DNA of 64,000 nt from Algibacter pacificus. Lineage in GTDB: Bacteria; Bacteroidota; Bacteroidia; Flavobacteriales; Flavobacteriaceae. The translations under genes were made by a program, and so were the position numbers. Of this stretch, positions 1 through 13,800 are shown piece after piece. The notes beneath the pieces were generated by a model. That model saw only the letters and a program-made list of their open reading frames with translations. It made no database searches and was not told where the DNA came from. Numbering within the stretch: position 1 is the stretch's first letter; each line of letters opens with the position of its first letter. The stretch lies in assembly GCF_008033385.1 (NCBI RefSeq), contig NZ_VOGY01000002.1, forward strand, positions 186,001 to 250,000, written 5' to 3'.

Positions 1-2
1 CC

Positions 3-1430
3 AATGGTAAAGAGGTTGTTCTTACCAATAAAAAAGGGATGTATGAGTTGCCTTTAAATAATGATGCTATAGTTTCGGTTATAAAACCAAGTAATTATCA
101 AGTACCAATAAATCAAGATAACTTACCTCAATTTTTCTACATTCATAAACCTAACGGGTCTCCTAAATTAAAATTTAAAGGTGTTGAAGCCACAGGAAAA
201 TTATCAAAAAAAGTTAATTTTCCTTTAATACCTTCAGATGAAAACAATGTGTTTACTGCACTTGTTTTTGGAGATCCACAACCTTATACTCAACAAGAAG
301 TAGATTATTTTGCTAAAGGTATTGTTGATGAAGTAGCGAATATTAAAAATATACCTTTTGGATTGAGTTTGGGCGATTTAGTTGGTAATGATTTAAGCTT
401 ATTTAATCCTTATATAAAGGCAACTAAAAAAACAGGTATTCCTTGGTATAACGTACTAGGAAACCATGATCTTAATTTTGATGTTGAAACCGATATGCTT
501 TCCGATGAAACTTTTGAAGCTCATTTTGGACCCGCAAATTATGCTTTTAATTACGGTAAAGTTCATTTTATAATTATTGATAATATATTGTATCCAGATC
601 CACGAAAAACTTCAAAATATTGGGGTGGTTTTAGAGAAGACCAATTTCAGTTTTTAAAAAACGATTTAAAACATGTACCAAAAGATTATTTAATTGTTTT
701 GGCAATGCATATTCCTTTAAGTGAACCAGAAGACAATGATACTTTTAATGATATACACCGCCAGAGGTTATTCAATTTGTTAAAACCATTTTCAAATACC
801 TTGTCGTTATCGGCTCATACCCATATTCAACGTCAAGATTTTTTTACAAAGACTAAGGGGTGGCCGCATGAAAAACCACACCATCATTACAACGTAGGAA
901 CCACAAGTGGCGATTGGTATTCGGGAACATTAGATGCTAATAAAGTTCCCATTTCAACTATGCGAGATGGCACGCCAAAAGGTTATGCGTTTATAAATTT
1001 TAATGGTAACAAATACAGTGTAGATTATAAAGTTGCGGGTAAACCTAAAACCCATCAAATGGAAATATTTGCACCCAAAGTAGTCGCAAAATCTAAAAAA
1101 ACAAAGGCAGCAATTTATACTAACTTTTTTATGGGAAGAAAAAACGATGAGGTGCTATATAGAATTGATAGTGGTGAATGGAAACCAATGAAACATGTTG
1201 TAGAACCTGATCCGTCGTACGTGTCTCAAGTTATGAAAAGGGATGAATCTGAAACTCTAATACCAGGTAAGCGCGCATCAAACCCTATAGATTGTACACA
1301 TCTATGGAAAGGTAAAATTTTAACAAAATTAGAAGTAGGTGTGCATACTATTGAGGTAAAAGCAACAGATATGTTTGGTAAGGCACATTTTGCTAGCAAA
1401 ACATATCGTGTAGAAAATACGAACTTCTAA
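3..1430 (+). CDS. Calcineurin-like metallophosphoesterase, 5'-partial
   Basis: The reading frame is open from base 3 through the internal ATG at 39, so the true start lies upstream of the window and this is the C-terminal part of a larger protein. Calcineurin-type metal-site motifs appear in order: GDPQ, SLGDLVGND, LGNHD, AMHIPL and SAHTH. The sequence before the catalytic domain looks like a carboxypeptidase-regulatory/MetallophosN-type beta domain. The tail after about residue 340, counted from the ATG at 39, looks like the C-terminal beta domain of the same Bacteroidota family. Family members are exported phosphoesterases of unsettled substrate. A GDPD lipoprotein gene follows after 12 bp, which suggests joint use of organic phosphate or glycerophosphodiesters. 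The family call is firm; the substrate is unknown. Confidence 0.85.
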   Translation, partial: NGKEVVLTNKKGMYELPLNNDAIVSVIKPSNYQVPINQDNLPQFFYIHKPNGSPKLKFKGVEATGKLSKKVNFPLIPSDENNVFTALVFGDPQPYTQQEVDYFAKGIVDEVANIKNIPFGLSLGDLVGNDLSLFNPYIKATKKTGIPWYNVLGNHDLNFDVETDMLSDETFEAHFGPANYAFNYGKVHFIIIDNILYPDPRKTSKYWGGFREDQFQFLKNDLKHVPKDYLIVLAMHIPLSEPEDNDTFNDIHRQRLFNLLKPFSNTLSLSAHTHIQRQDFFTKTKGWPHEKPHHHYNVGTTSGDWYSGTLDANKVPISTMRDGTPKGYAFINFNGNKYSVDYKVAGKPKTHQMEIFAPKVVAKSKKTKAAIYTNFFMGRKNDEVLYRIDSGEWKPMKHVVEPDPSYVSQVMKRDESETLIPGKRASNPIDCTHLWKGKILTKLEVGVHTIEVKATDMFGKAHFASKTYRVENTNF

Positions 1431-1442
1431 AAATTAATAAAA

Positions 1443-2357
1443 ATGATATATCTAAAGTGTTTAGCGGTATTCATATTGGTTGTGGGATGTAAGCAACAAG
1501 TAAAACTTTCAAAAGAAAAAATTGAACCAACGAAACATATACAAGTACAGGGGCATAGAGGCGAACGAGGACATAGCCCTGAAAATACAATAAATGGTTT
1601 TAAAAATGCTATAAGTAAAGGTGTTGATGTTATTGAGTTAGATGTGGTAATATCAAAAGATCGTAAAGTAGTGGTATCGCATGAGCCCTTTATGTCATCG
1701 CTTTATGTTTTAACTCCGCAAGGCGAAAGTATTTCAAAAGCCAAAGAAAAGCAGTTTAATTTATACCAAATGACTTATGATAGTATTAAAACCTTTGAAG
1801 TTGGCCTAAAAGGTAATGTTAAGTTTCCGCAGCAAAAACGTATTAAAGCATACAAACCATTACTAGCCGAGGTTATTGATAGTGTTGAAACTTTTATTAT
1901 TAAGCATAAACTACCAGCAGTTGGTTATAATATTGAAATTAAATCGGTGCCACATCAATATGGAAAATATCAACCACAACCAAGTGAAATGGTAGATTTA
2001 GTTATGCAAGTGTTAAATAGCAAAACCATAGCAGGGCATTGGAATATTCAATCTTTTGATCCAGAAATTTTGAATGAAATGCATAGAAAACACCCTGAAG
2101 TAACGCTTGCTTTTTTGGTAAGTAAAGGTGGTTTTAAAGATAATTTAAAGCTATTAAATTTCACCCCAAATATTTATAGTCCTAATTACAAGTTAATAAA
2201 AACTAAGGCTATGGTAGATTCTATAAAAGCGAAAAATATGAAATTAATACCGTGGACGGTTAATGATTCTATAGCAATAACAGAGCAAATAACTCTTGGT
2301 GTAGATGGTATAATTACCGATTATCCCGAAAAGGTAATATGGCAAATACAAAAATAG
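1443..2357 (+). CDS. Glycerophosphodiester phosphodiesterase family lipoprotein
   Basis: The N-terminus is a lipoprotein signal with lipobox VVGC (Cys16), so the protein is probably membrane anchored outside the cytoplasm. The GDPD TIM-barrel signatures are present: HRGERGHSPENT, then ELDVVISKD, SHEP and NIEIKS, ending in DGIITDYPE. These include the expected catalytic histidines and metal-binding acids. Family members hydrolyse glycerophosphodiesters to glycerol-3-phosphate and an alcohol. At 304 residues the length is normal. The gene is 12 bp downstream of the metallophosphoesterase gene, so the two are probably cotranscribed, and a terminator follows the stop. Confidence 0.88.
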   Translation: MIYLKCLAVFILVVGCKQQVKLSKEKIEPTKHIQVQGHRGERGHSPENTINGFKNAISKGVDVIELDVVISKDRKVVVSHEPFMSSLYVLTPQGESISKAKEKQFNLYQMTYDSIKTFEVGLKGNVKFPQQKRIKAYKPLLAEVIDSVETFIIKHKLPAVGYNIEIKSVPHQYGKYQPQPSEMVDLVMQVLNSKTIAGHWNIQSFDPEILNEMHRKHPEVTLAFLVSKGGFKDNLKLLNFTPNIYSPNYKLIKTKAMVDSIKAKNMKLIPWTVNDSIAITEQITLGVDGIITDYPEKVIWQIQK

Positions 2358-2399
2358 AAGTTGAGTTTTTAGTAAATTTTGTTTTCTTTTTTCTTTTAA

Positions 2400-2425
2400 G
2401 GCGCAGTTTTAAACTGCGTCTTTTT
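2400..2425 (+). terminator. Rho-independent terminator
   Basis: GCGCAGTTT and AAACTGCGT form a 9-bp stem with an almost absent loop, followed by a T-run. It closes the phosphoesterase/GDPD unit. Confidence 0.8.
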
Positions 2426-2643
2426 ATTCAATTTTTATGATGCGGGGGAAGGATAATGGATAAGTGTAGTGCTAAAACTTAAAATAGTTTTTAAATTTTG
2501 CTTAACCCCTTCAGTTTTTCTAAATCTATTATAATTGGACTATATGTAATTATAACAATACAAAGGTAAACTCGAATGCTAAAGAGAGGTGTTTTGTGTT
2601 CCTGTATTATATAAAAAGATATAGATTTTATTGGAATAAAACC

Positions 2644-2714
2644 ATATTTGATTAATACGCCCTATTGAATGAACCATTTGACCTAATTAATTTATTAAGT
2701 AGAATATATATTTG
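2644..2714 (+). promoter_or_regulatory. Promoter and putative HTCS site of the GH2 operon
   Basis: A Bacteroidota-type -7 box TATATTTG lies at 2707-2714. Thirty-two bases upstream (start to start) is CATTTGACC (2675-2683), with a related ATATTTGATT at 2644-2653. About 75 bases here align, with only a one-base gap, to 20171-20247, upstream of the third sulfatase operon. The remainder of the 496-bp gap before the GH2 gene is AT-rich and shows no gene. Assigning the upstream element to the HTCS is inference. Confidence 0.6.
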
Positions 2715-2820
2715 AATTTATTATTTATAAATCAATTTTGAAGCCTATAATTCCTTTCAGTTTTTAATTAAATATGGCCTTTTAAGATCAATATAAACTG
2801 AAATTTTAAACTTTTATTAA

Positions 2821-5997
<3,177 letters not shown>

Positions 5998-6008
5998 TAG
6001 TAGATCAT

Positions 6009-7484
6009 ATGTTTAAAATAATTAAATATTTAAATATTGGAGTTTTACTTGTAATGACGTCATGTCTGAATTCAAGTTCTGATAAAAATAGTAAGGCTAT
6101 AAATGATAATAAAACCTTTTCAGAAAATAAACCCAACATTTTATGGATTATTGCAGACGATTTAGGAGTCGATTTAGGATGTTATGGAAACGATTTAATT
6201 TACACACCTAATCTTGATAAACTCGCTAGTCAAGGAGTGCGTTATACTAATATGTTTACAGTTTCGGCTGTTTGTTCTGTTAGTAGATCGTCTATGATTA
6301 CTGGTATGTATCCAGCAAGTATTGGTTGTCATCAACATAGAACACAATTTAAAGATTCGTTACCTAATCATATAAAACCTATTACCGAATATTTTAAGAG
6401 TGCTGGTTATTATGTTTCGAATAAGGGTAAAACAGACTATAATTTTATTCATTCACAAGAAAATCTATTTGATGGTACAGGATGGGAAAACCGAAAGCCT
6501 GGGCAACCGTTCTTTTCTCAGATTCAAATAAAGTATCCACATAGACCTTTTGTTAATGATACGGTACATCCAATACATCCAGATAAGGTAAAACTTCCGC
6601 CTTATTATGTTAATCATCCACTTGCTAGAAAAGATTGGGCTATGTATTTGGAAACCGTTCAACAAGTAGACAAAGAGGTTGGAGAAATACTTAATAAATT
6701 AGAAAAGGAAGGTCTTTCTGAAAACACCGTAGTGATGTTTATAGGGGATCAAGGTAGACCAATGGTAAGATCAAAACAGTTTTTATATGATGCAGGTATC
6801 CAAACACCTTTTATTATGCGTTGGCCTGGAAAAATAAAACCAGGGACTGTAAATAATCAACTCATAAATAATTTAGACCTAGCAGCAACAAGTTTAAAAA
6901 TCGCCAATGCAACGGTTCCAGAATACATCCAGAGTAAAGACTTTTTTCAAAGTGATTCTCAACGAGACTATGTGTACGCATTAAGAGATCGTAGAGATGA
7001 GACGGTAGATAGAATACGTATGGTAAGAAGTAAAAATTATAAATACATTCGAAATTATTATACAGACAGACCTTACACTCAATTTAATGCGTATAAGAAG
7101 AATTTTTATCCGGTGTTAACCTTAATGCAAGTCATGTATAAAAAAGGAGCACTTAATGCAAATCAAGCTTCATTTTTTAGGAATTACAGACCAGCAGAAG
7201 AATTATATGATTTGAGCGCTGACCCTTTTGAATTATATAATTTGGCCGATTCTAAAGTACATAAATCTGAAAAGATTAAACTTAAAAATGTGCTAAACAA
7301 ATGGTTAAAAGAAACAGATTTAGGAACTTATCCAGAAGACCAAAAAGAAATAGACTTTGCACAGCAATTAATGCAGGGTAAATTTAAACAGAAAATGGAG
7401 GCAAAGGGGCTTTCTCCAGATATTTCGGATGAAGCATACCTTAAATATTGGGAAAATACCTTATTAGGTAAGGATAGTAAATAG
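6009..7484 (+). CDS. Sulfatase (family S1), lipoprotein, variant CSVSR motif
   Basis: The lipobox VMTSC (Cys19) marks a lipoprotein. Type I sulfatase features are present: IIADDLG (metal-binding D50, D51), the formylglycine site CSVSRSSMITG with C89, and a C-terminal metal/substrate region GDQGRP. The usual third residue of CxPxR is proline, and here it is valine. The usual SDHG/SDNG is GDQG. Both changes are compatible with a minor S1 subfamily but are worth noting. The protein is 491 residues, a normal length. The enzyme should need Cys-to-formylglycine maturation by an enzyme encoded elsewhere. The gene lies 11 bp after the GH2 gene, consistent with desulfation of the same glycan. Confidence 0.88.
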   Translation: MFKIIKYLNIGVLLVMTSCLNSSSDKNSKAINDNKTFSENKPNILWIIADDLGVDLGCYGNDLIYTPNLDKLASQGVRYTNMFTVSAVCSVSRSSMITGMYPASIGCHQHRTQFKDSLPNHIKPITEYFKSAGYYVSNKGKTDYNFIHSQENLFDGTGWENRKPGQPFFSQIQIKYPHRPFVNDTVHPIHPDKVKLPPYYVNHPLARKDWAMYLETVQQVDKEVGEILNKLEKEGLSENTVVMFIGDQGRPMVRSKQFLYDAGIQTPFIMRWPGKIKPGTVNNQLINNLDLAATSLKIANATVPEYIQSKDFFQSDSQRDYVYALRDRRDETVDRIRMVRSKNYKYIRNYYTDRPYTQFNAYKKNFYPVLTLMQVMYKKGALNANQASFFRNYRPAEELYDLSADPFELYNLADSKVHKSEKIKLKNVLNKWLKETDLGTYPEDQKEIDFAQQLMQGKFKQKMEAKGLSPDISDEAYLKYWENTLLGKDSK

Positions 7485-7530
7485 ATCATTAACAGATATA
7501 CCTCATTCAATAAATACAAAATATAAGGAA

Positions 7531-8952
7531 ATGATAATTAATACAATTTGTAAAAATAGATACCTAATAATGATTATAGGACTTATGGCCATTTTAGGAC
7601 AGTCGTGTAAGCAAAAACTTGAAAATCAAATTGAAGCGGCAACAGTAACTAAACCCAATATTATATATATTCTTGCCGATGATATGGGCTATGGTGATTT
7701 GGGAAGTTATGGGCAAAAAATAATTAAAACTCCTGTGCTTGATAGAATGGCTAATGAAGGTATGCGGTTTACACAGCATTACTCAGGAAGTACGGTTTGT
7801 GCGCCATCCCGAGGTGTGCTTATGACGGGGTTAAATACAGCTCATGCCTACATAAGAGGTAATTTTTCGCAGCAAGAGGAAGGAAATCTACCCATTCCAG
7901 ATAGTACAGTAACGGTAGCCGAAATATTGAAAAAAAGAGGTTATAAAACTGGTGTTATTGGCAAATGGGGATTAGGTGGCCCTAAATCTGTTGGTGGTCC
8001 AAACAACCAAGGTTTCGATTATTCTTTTTGCTATCTCGATCAGCGTAATGCTCACGAATATTATCCAGAATATTTATGGGAAAATGAAGAAAAATATGAA
8101 TTAGAAAAAAATGTTAATAAGCAAGAGATACAATATAGTCATGATCTTTTCACTAATAAAGCATTGGATTTTGTTAAGCAAAATAAAGAAGAACCTTTCT
8201 TTCTATATCTGCCTTATACTATTCCGCATGGTAAGTATCAAGTGCCAGACGATGCACCTTATTCAGATTTAGACATGCCTCAACCTATTAAAAATTATGC
8301 CGCAATGATTACGCGTATGGATGGCGATATAGGAAAAATAATGGAGTTGCTTAAAAGTTTAAATATTGATGAAAATACTATTGTTATATTCTCTAGTGAT
8401 AATGGACCAACGCGCAATGTAAATAAGTATTACGATTGTAATGGTCCGTCACGAGGATTTAAAAGAGATCTTTACGAGGGTGGAATTAAGGCTCCAATGA
8501 TTGCGCGCTGGCCAGGTAAAATTAAGGCGGGTACAACAAGCGATTTAATATCTGATTTTTCAGATTTCTTACCATCGGCCTGTGAGATTGCAGGAATAAA
8601 ACCACCTAAAAATATAGATGGGATATCCTTTTTAGCTGAATTACAAGGAGAAAAACAAAAGAAGCATGATTTTCTATATTGGGAATTTTTTAAATATCAC
8701 TATGGTTGGAAAGAAGGCGATGATCCAAAAACGAGAAATTCATTTGAAAGCCAAGCTGTTAGGATGGGGAATTGGAAAGCCGTTAGAAAAGGAATTGCAA
8801 AGAACCCAGACGCAAAACTAGAACTCTATGATTTAAGCATAGACCAAGGAGAAACCAACGATGTAGCCATAAAATATCCAGAAATTGTTAAAAAAATAGA
8901 GCAGTTTATGGCAAACACACGTTACGATGTTGAGTTTTTTAGTAAAGAGTAA
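7531..8952 (+). CDS. Arylsulfatase-like sulfatase (family S1), lipoprotein
   Basis: The N-terminal lipobox LGQSC (Cys26) is followed by YILADDMGYGD (metal-binding D50, D51) and the canonical formylglycine motif CAPSRGVLMTG with C90. IFSSDNGPT provides the second metal-binding segment, and IGKWGLG matches the conserved basic region. At 473 residues the length is usual. The sequence HAYIRGN after the active site is typical of the arylsulfatase-like Bacteroidota subfamilies. It is cotranscribed with the preceding sulfatase (46-bp gap), so the locus probably removes sulfate at more than one position. The sulfate position is unknown. Confidence 0.9.
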   Translation: MIINTICKNRYLIMIIGLMAILGQSCKQKLENQIEAATVTKPNIIYILADDMGYGDLGSYGQKIIKTPVLDRMANEGMRFTQHYSGSTVCAPSRGVLMTGLNTAHAYIRGNFSQQEEGNLPIPDSTVTVAEILKKRGYKTGVIGKWGLGGPKSVGGPNNQGFDYSFCYLDQRNAHEYYPEYLWENEEKYELEKNVNKQEIQYSHDLFTNKALDFVKQNKEEPFFLYLPYTIPHGKYQVPDDAPYSDLDMPQPIKNYAAMITRMDGDIGKIMELLKSLNIDENTIVIFSSDNGPTRNVNKYYDCNGPSRGFKRDLYEGGIKAPMIARWPGKIKAGTTSDLISDFSDFLPSACEIAGIKPPKNIDGISFLAELQGEKQKKHDFLYWEFFKYHYGWKEGDDPKTRNSFESQAVRMGNWKAVRKGIAKNPDAKLELYDLSIDQGETNDVAIKYPEIVKKIEQFMANTRYDVEFFSKE

Positions 8953-8971
8953 TTTTTAAATAAAATTTTAT

Positions 8972-10813
8972 ATGATAATCAAACTTCTAAAAATTGCAAT
9001 AGCCCTTTTTATTTGGTTTATTTCTTGTACGAATTTCGCTCAGCAACAAATTATTGATGCTTCTTCTGTAGTCTCTTATTTATTAGATCATCAAAAAGAG
9101 AACGGTGCCTTTGGGCCATATAATAAAGAATATACAGATTTAGCCTGGAATTATCCTGCCATGCATACGCTTAAAATTCTTGGAGCAGAAATACCAAGAG
9201 AAAAAGAAGCATTTGAAAATGGTAATAAATCTTGGATTGAGATAAATTCTAGAAAAAACGGGCCTTGGTATTGGTCCTTTTTTCAAAAAGCACAATTGTA
9301 CAAACTTTTTAATAAAACGAACCTAGATTTTGAAACGGGTGTAAAACGAAATCAGAATTGGATTATTAAGTTTAAACCAAGAAAAAATTACTTAGAGTTA
9401 AGAGGATATACAAATGGTTATTTTTTTGATATCCCTTCCTTATGGCACATGATAGGGGCATTACATGTACTAGATGGTACTATTTTAAATAAAGATTATG
9501 TTGCAGACTACTTAAGAAAGCGCCAAGCAGAAAATGGGGCGTTTGTTGATGATGTTACAGAGGTTCCTTCACCTACCAATTTGGAAACAAATTTAGTGAT
9601 TACTAGTTATGCCATTTTAACACTAAATAGTTTAGGGAAGGAAATTCCAAATAAAGAAACGTGTATAAAATGGCTACAATCTTGTCAAACTCCCCAAGGA
9701 GGATTTAAATATAATCCAGAAAGTAAAGAAATTAGTAATAAAGCAGATGTATGGTACACATGGTTGGCGATTAAGGCTTTAAACATTCTGGGAGCTAAAC
9801 CTAAGAATACTAAAAACTGTATTACATGGTTAAATTCGCTTCAAAATTACGACGGAGGTTTTGGAGACCGACCAAAATGGAAATCTAGAATATATAGCAC
9901 GTATTACGCAGTTTCAGCATTAAATAATCTAACATCGAATGTAAAATTGGCAATTGCTCCAAAGACACTAAAACCATATTTTAAAGTTATTCCAGAAAAC
10001 AAGTATTCCATTTTTCAAGCTTATCATAAAAGTCCCTCAGGAGGTCAAGGAATGATAGACTCTATAGTTAAAATGAAAATAAATTTAATTGGGGTAAAAT
10101 CAAATATAAAAACGATTGACTTAAATAAAGGTATAAGTGCCCAAGTAGAGAATAACAGGAGGTATGCAAAACAAAAAGGCTATCCTCTAGAGGTTTTAGA
10201 ATTACCTGAAAATTACAGCCACAAACTAAAATGGCCTAATAGCCAAAAAGCAGATCATGTTTCTAATTTTATAATTCCCCCAAACTTATCACATTCAAAT
10301 GCGCTTCTATATAAAAAAGCTTATCTGGCTGGAAAAAAAGGGTTTACTTGGAGCCGTTTTAAAAACAACGTTTTAAGCCCAATTAAAACATTAAAAAAAG
10401 GCACCCTTTTTTACCCAGAATTAGATTATACTATTGTAAACGCGTATAGGGTTTACGATGATGGTTTAAACGGTGGTAATGGTTATAATGCAGTTCCAGG
10501 AGCACATTTTGGAAATATAGATTGGGTTAGACATTTTCCATATAAAGAACGTTGGGAAGGCGTTTTACCCATTGTTGCAGATGGAGATGCCCATGGCAAT
10601 GTAGTGAAATGGCAAAAACATTTGTTGCAATTTAGAAATGTGTTTATTGCTAAAGATTATCATTATGCCGCTTATATAGATGCTTCTTTTAATAGACGGT
10701 CTGTTTGTGTTATTCATATGCCCTCAGGTGCTGTTAGGTATTATGGAAGTGCAGAAGCTATTGTTTATTTAAAAAAGCATCGTAAAGAATGGCAATGGTG
10801 GAAAGATCAATAG
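8972..10813 (+). CDS. Secreted prenyltransferase/squalene-cyclase-type repeat protein with PHP-like C-terminal half
   Basis: A signal peptide (about 1-24) is followed by alpha/alpha-toroid repeats at about 27-320. These include HQKENGAFGPYNKEY, RQAENGAFVDDV, CQTPQGGFKYNP and LQNYDGGFGDRP, the QxxxGGF pattern of prenyltransferase and squalene-oxidase repeats. The C-terminal half (about 340-613) is not a toroid. Its segment LPIVADGDAHG, followed by FRNVFIAKD, parallels the AGIDNHNY and RTFVLAEN end of the two PHP proteins in this locus, but most metal-binding histidines are missing. A degenerate PHP fold is therefore an inference. The protein is unlikely to act on terpenes; toroids of this kind in such loci may bind or cleave sugars. 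Function is unknown. Confidence 0.75.
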   Translation: MIIKLLKIAIALFIWFISCTNFAQQQIIDASSVVSYLLDHQKENGAFGPYNKEYTDLAWNYPAMHTLKILGAEIPREKEAFENGNKSWIEINSRKNGPWYWSFFQKAQLYKLFNKTNLDFETGVKRNQNWIIKFKPRKNYLELRGYTNGYFFDIPSLWHMIGALHVLDGTILNKDYVADYLRKRQAENGAFVDDVTEVPSPTNLETNLVITSYAILTLNSLGKEIPNKETCIKWLQSCQTPQGGFKYNPESKEISNKADVWYTWLAIKALNILGAKPKNTKNCITWLNSLQNYDGGFGDRPKWKSRIYSTYYAVSALNNLTSNVKLAIAPKTLKPYFKVIPENKYSIFQAYHKSPSGGQGMIDSIVKMKINLIGVKSNIKTIDLNKGISAQVENNRRYAKQKGYPLEVLELPENYSHKLKWPNSQKADHVSNFIIPPNLSHSNALLYKKAYLAGKKGFTWSRFKNNVLSPIKTLKKGTLFYPELDYTIVNAYRVYDDGLNGGNGYNAVPGAHFGNIDWVRHFPYKERWEGVLPIVADGDAHGNVVKWQKHLLQFRNVFIAKDYHYAAYIDASFNRRSVCVIHMPSGAVRYYGSAEAIVYLKKHRKEWQWWKDQ

Positions 10814-10880
10814 CATTAAAATTTAAATTTAACATAGGTATAATTATTAATTAAATTATGCTTTTGATATAAAATTATAT

Positions 10881-13800
10881 ATGAAAAAGTTTCTTATAAC
10901 GTTTTTATTTATTTATTCCTATTTAGGGTATTCACAAGAATTTAATCAAGAATATTTAATCGATTACATTTCAACAAACCAAGGTCTTTCCCATAATTAC
11001 GTGTCTCAAATAGTCAGCGATTCGTTAAATTTTAAATGGATTGCTTCAGAAAATGGGCTTATAAAGTTTGATGGTAATAGCTTTACAACTATAAAACCAG
11101 GACCAGATTATCCTGGACTTCATAATGAAAATATTGAAACACTTTTTATTGACAGTAAAAATAACCTTTGGATTGGTACTAAAAGTGGCGGATTATCCCG
11201 TATTGTATTAGAAACTGGAGCATTAGATAATTTTAATACACTACTAACAGGAAATGAAAAAGCAGCCCTAAGAGTGCGGTCAATTAATGAGGATTCTAAT
11301 GGGAATATTTGGGTTGGAACAAGCGAAAATGGTCTATTTGTTATTAATAATACTTATAATGAATTGTTGGAGCATTACCCTTTTAAACAGGTTCTTAGTA
11401 TTATAAAAGATGCCCATGGCAACATATGGTTTGGTTCTAGAAATAGTTTAAAGAAATATGACCCTTCAGAAGATCGGATTTTTTCATTTAATCTGGATGA
11501 AGCGCTTTCTGTTATTACAGATATAGTTGAAGATGTTAAGCGTAATTGTTTGTGGATAAGTACATTATCCAATGGAGTTCAAAAGGATAAAAGTATTTTT
11601 CAACTTGATTGTACCAAACTAAGTATTAAAAAGTTTAACACAGGAATTGAAACAAATTATTTTCCTACGCTACATTTAGATAATACAAACAACTTATGGA
11701 TTGGTACATGGGGAAATGGCTTATATAGGCATAATGAGATTTTACAAGCGTTTGAAAAAATAAATTTAGTTTATCCTCCAAATGAAAAAAACACGGTTAA
11801 TTATGATATTATTATAAATATCCATAACGATAAAGATAATGTACTTTGGATTGCAACAGGATTAGGAGGCATAGTAAGATTAACAGAAGGTAAAGGTTTT
11901 AAAAACTTAGATGCCGTGGTTCAAAATTCAGTTTTAAAGGAAAACCTTGTTATACTTTCAATACTTAAAAAAGAAAAATTTTGGCTTGGAACTTTAAGAA
12001 ATGGCTTGTTTATTGGTGACGCTCTAGTAAACCTAAACCAAGTTGAAGCAATAGGAAATAAAAAAGTACTATCTATTTATGAGGATAATTCTATTTTCTA
12101 TGTTGGAACACGAGATGAATGTTATTTATTAAATGCTTCTGGCCAAAAAATAAGCTCGATTAAAATACCATTGGCTACATCATATTTGGTAGAAAATGAT
12201 GAGGTGATATGGGTGGGAACACAGCAGGATGGTTTAATATTATTAGATGTTTCTAACCCTAAAAAACCTGTTATTAGAGATCAGTTTACAAATAATACTG
12301 AAAAAAAAGCACTAAGAAGCAATCGAATAACATCATTAGTTCGAGATAATCATAACAAGCTTTGGGTTGGAACGTATAACGGAATTTATATGTATGATGA
12401 GACAAATAAAGAATTTAATCATCATGCAGAGTTTTTCGATGAAGCCCTTCCGGCAATTATTAATGTAGTATTTGTAAATAATGGCTATATATGGTTAGGT
12501 ACACCCGATGGCCTTTATAAGTTAAAATATATAAATAACACCTTAAAATTAATCGATAAATTTTCAAAGAAAGATGGACTTAAAAATGATTTTATTTGCG
12601 GTATTACCAGTTATAACAATACACTTTGGTTAACCACCACTACCAATTTAGTACAATTAAATATAAAGGATAAGTCTTTTGTAGAATACGGAAGAAATGA
12701 TGGCGTTTACACCTCGCAATTTTATATTAGAAGTTTTTATAAAGATAATGCTTCATGGATTTATGCAGGAGGTTTAGGGAATTTAACATATTTTCAGCCT
12801 GATAATATAAAAAAAGAAATAGTAGCAAATACCGATATTACATTAACTCATTTATATGTTAATAATGAGGTGGTAACACCTAGCAATCCTAAGTATGAAT
12901 TTGTCAATCTTGATAAAGATTTTAGTTATGTAGAGGATATTGAATTTACACATAAAGAAAAATCGTTTGCAATAGGTTTTGCAAGCTCTAATTTTGCCAA
13001 CGATGTCAATAATTTTAGATATAAATTAGAAGGGTATCAGGATAACTGGGTAAATTTAAAATCACAAAACGAAGTTCATTTTGTTGGTTTGCCTCCAGGT
13101 ACTTATAAGCTACATATAAGCTCTTCAAAAGATTTACAACAATGGTCAGTGCCAAAATCTCTTAACATAAAAATTAATTATGCGCCATGGCTTAGTCCGT
13201 GGGCTTTCTTTTTGTATTCTATCCTTTTTGCTTTGGTTATTACTAGCTTCTATTATATGCTTTTAAAACACTCAAAACTAACTAATAGATTAAAAAAAGA
13301 GCAAGAATTGAGTGAGGCTAAATTTACTTTTTTTACCAATATTTCCCATGAATTTAGAACACCACTTACTTTAATTACAGGGCCAATTAAAGACATGCTT
13401 TCAATGGAAGGCTTAAAAACAGAAGTTACTGAAAAACTTATTACTGTAGATAAAAATGCCACCAGATTACTCAACCTAATTAATCAGTTATTAGATTTTA
13501 GAAAAGCGGGTCATGGTTTATTAAAACTTAATGTTAGTGATGGCGATTTTACCCGATTCACTGAGGAGGTTTTTCTTTATTTCAAAGAACAAGCAGTAGA
13601 TAAAAATATTGAATATGAATATATAAAACCAAAAGATTCTATCGTCTTTCCGTTTGATAGAAATAAGATTGAAATTGTTTTATGCAACCTAATTTCAAAC
13701 GCCTTTAAATTCACAGAAAAAGGCGGGAATATTAAAATTTTAATAGATCAAATTGATGATTATTGTATTTTAAAAATAAAAGATAATGGCGCTGGAATGA

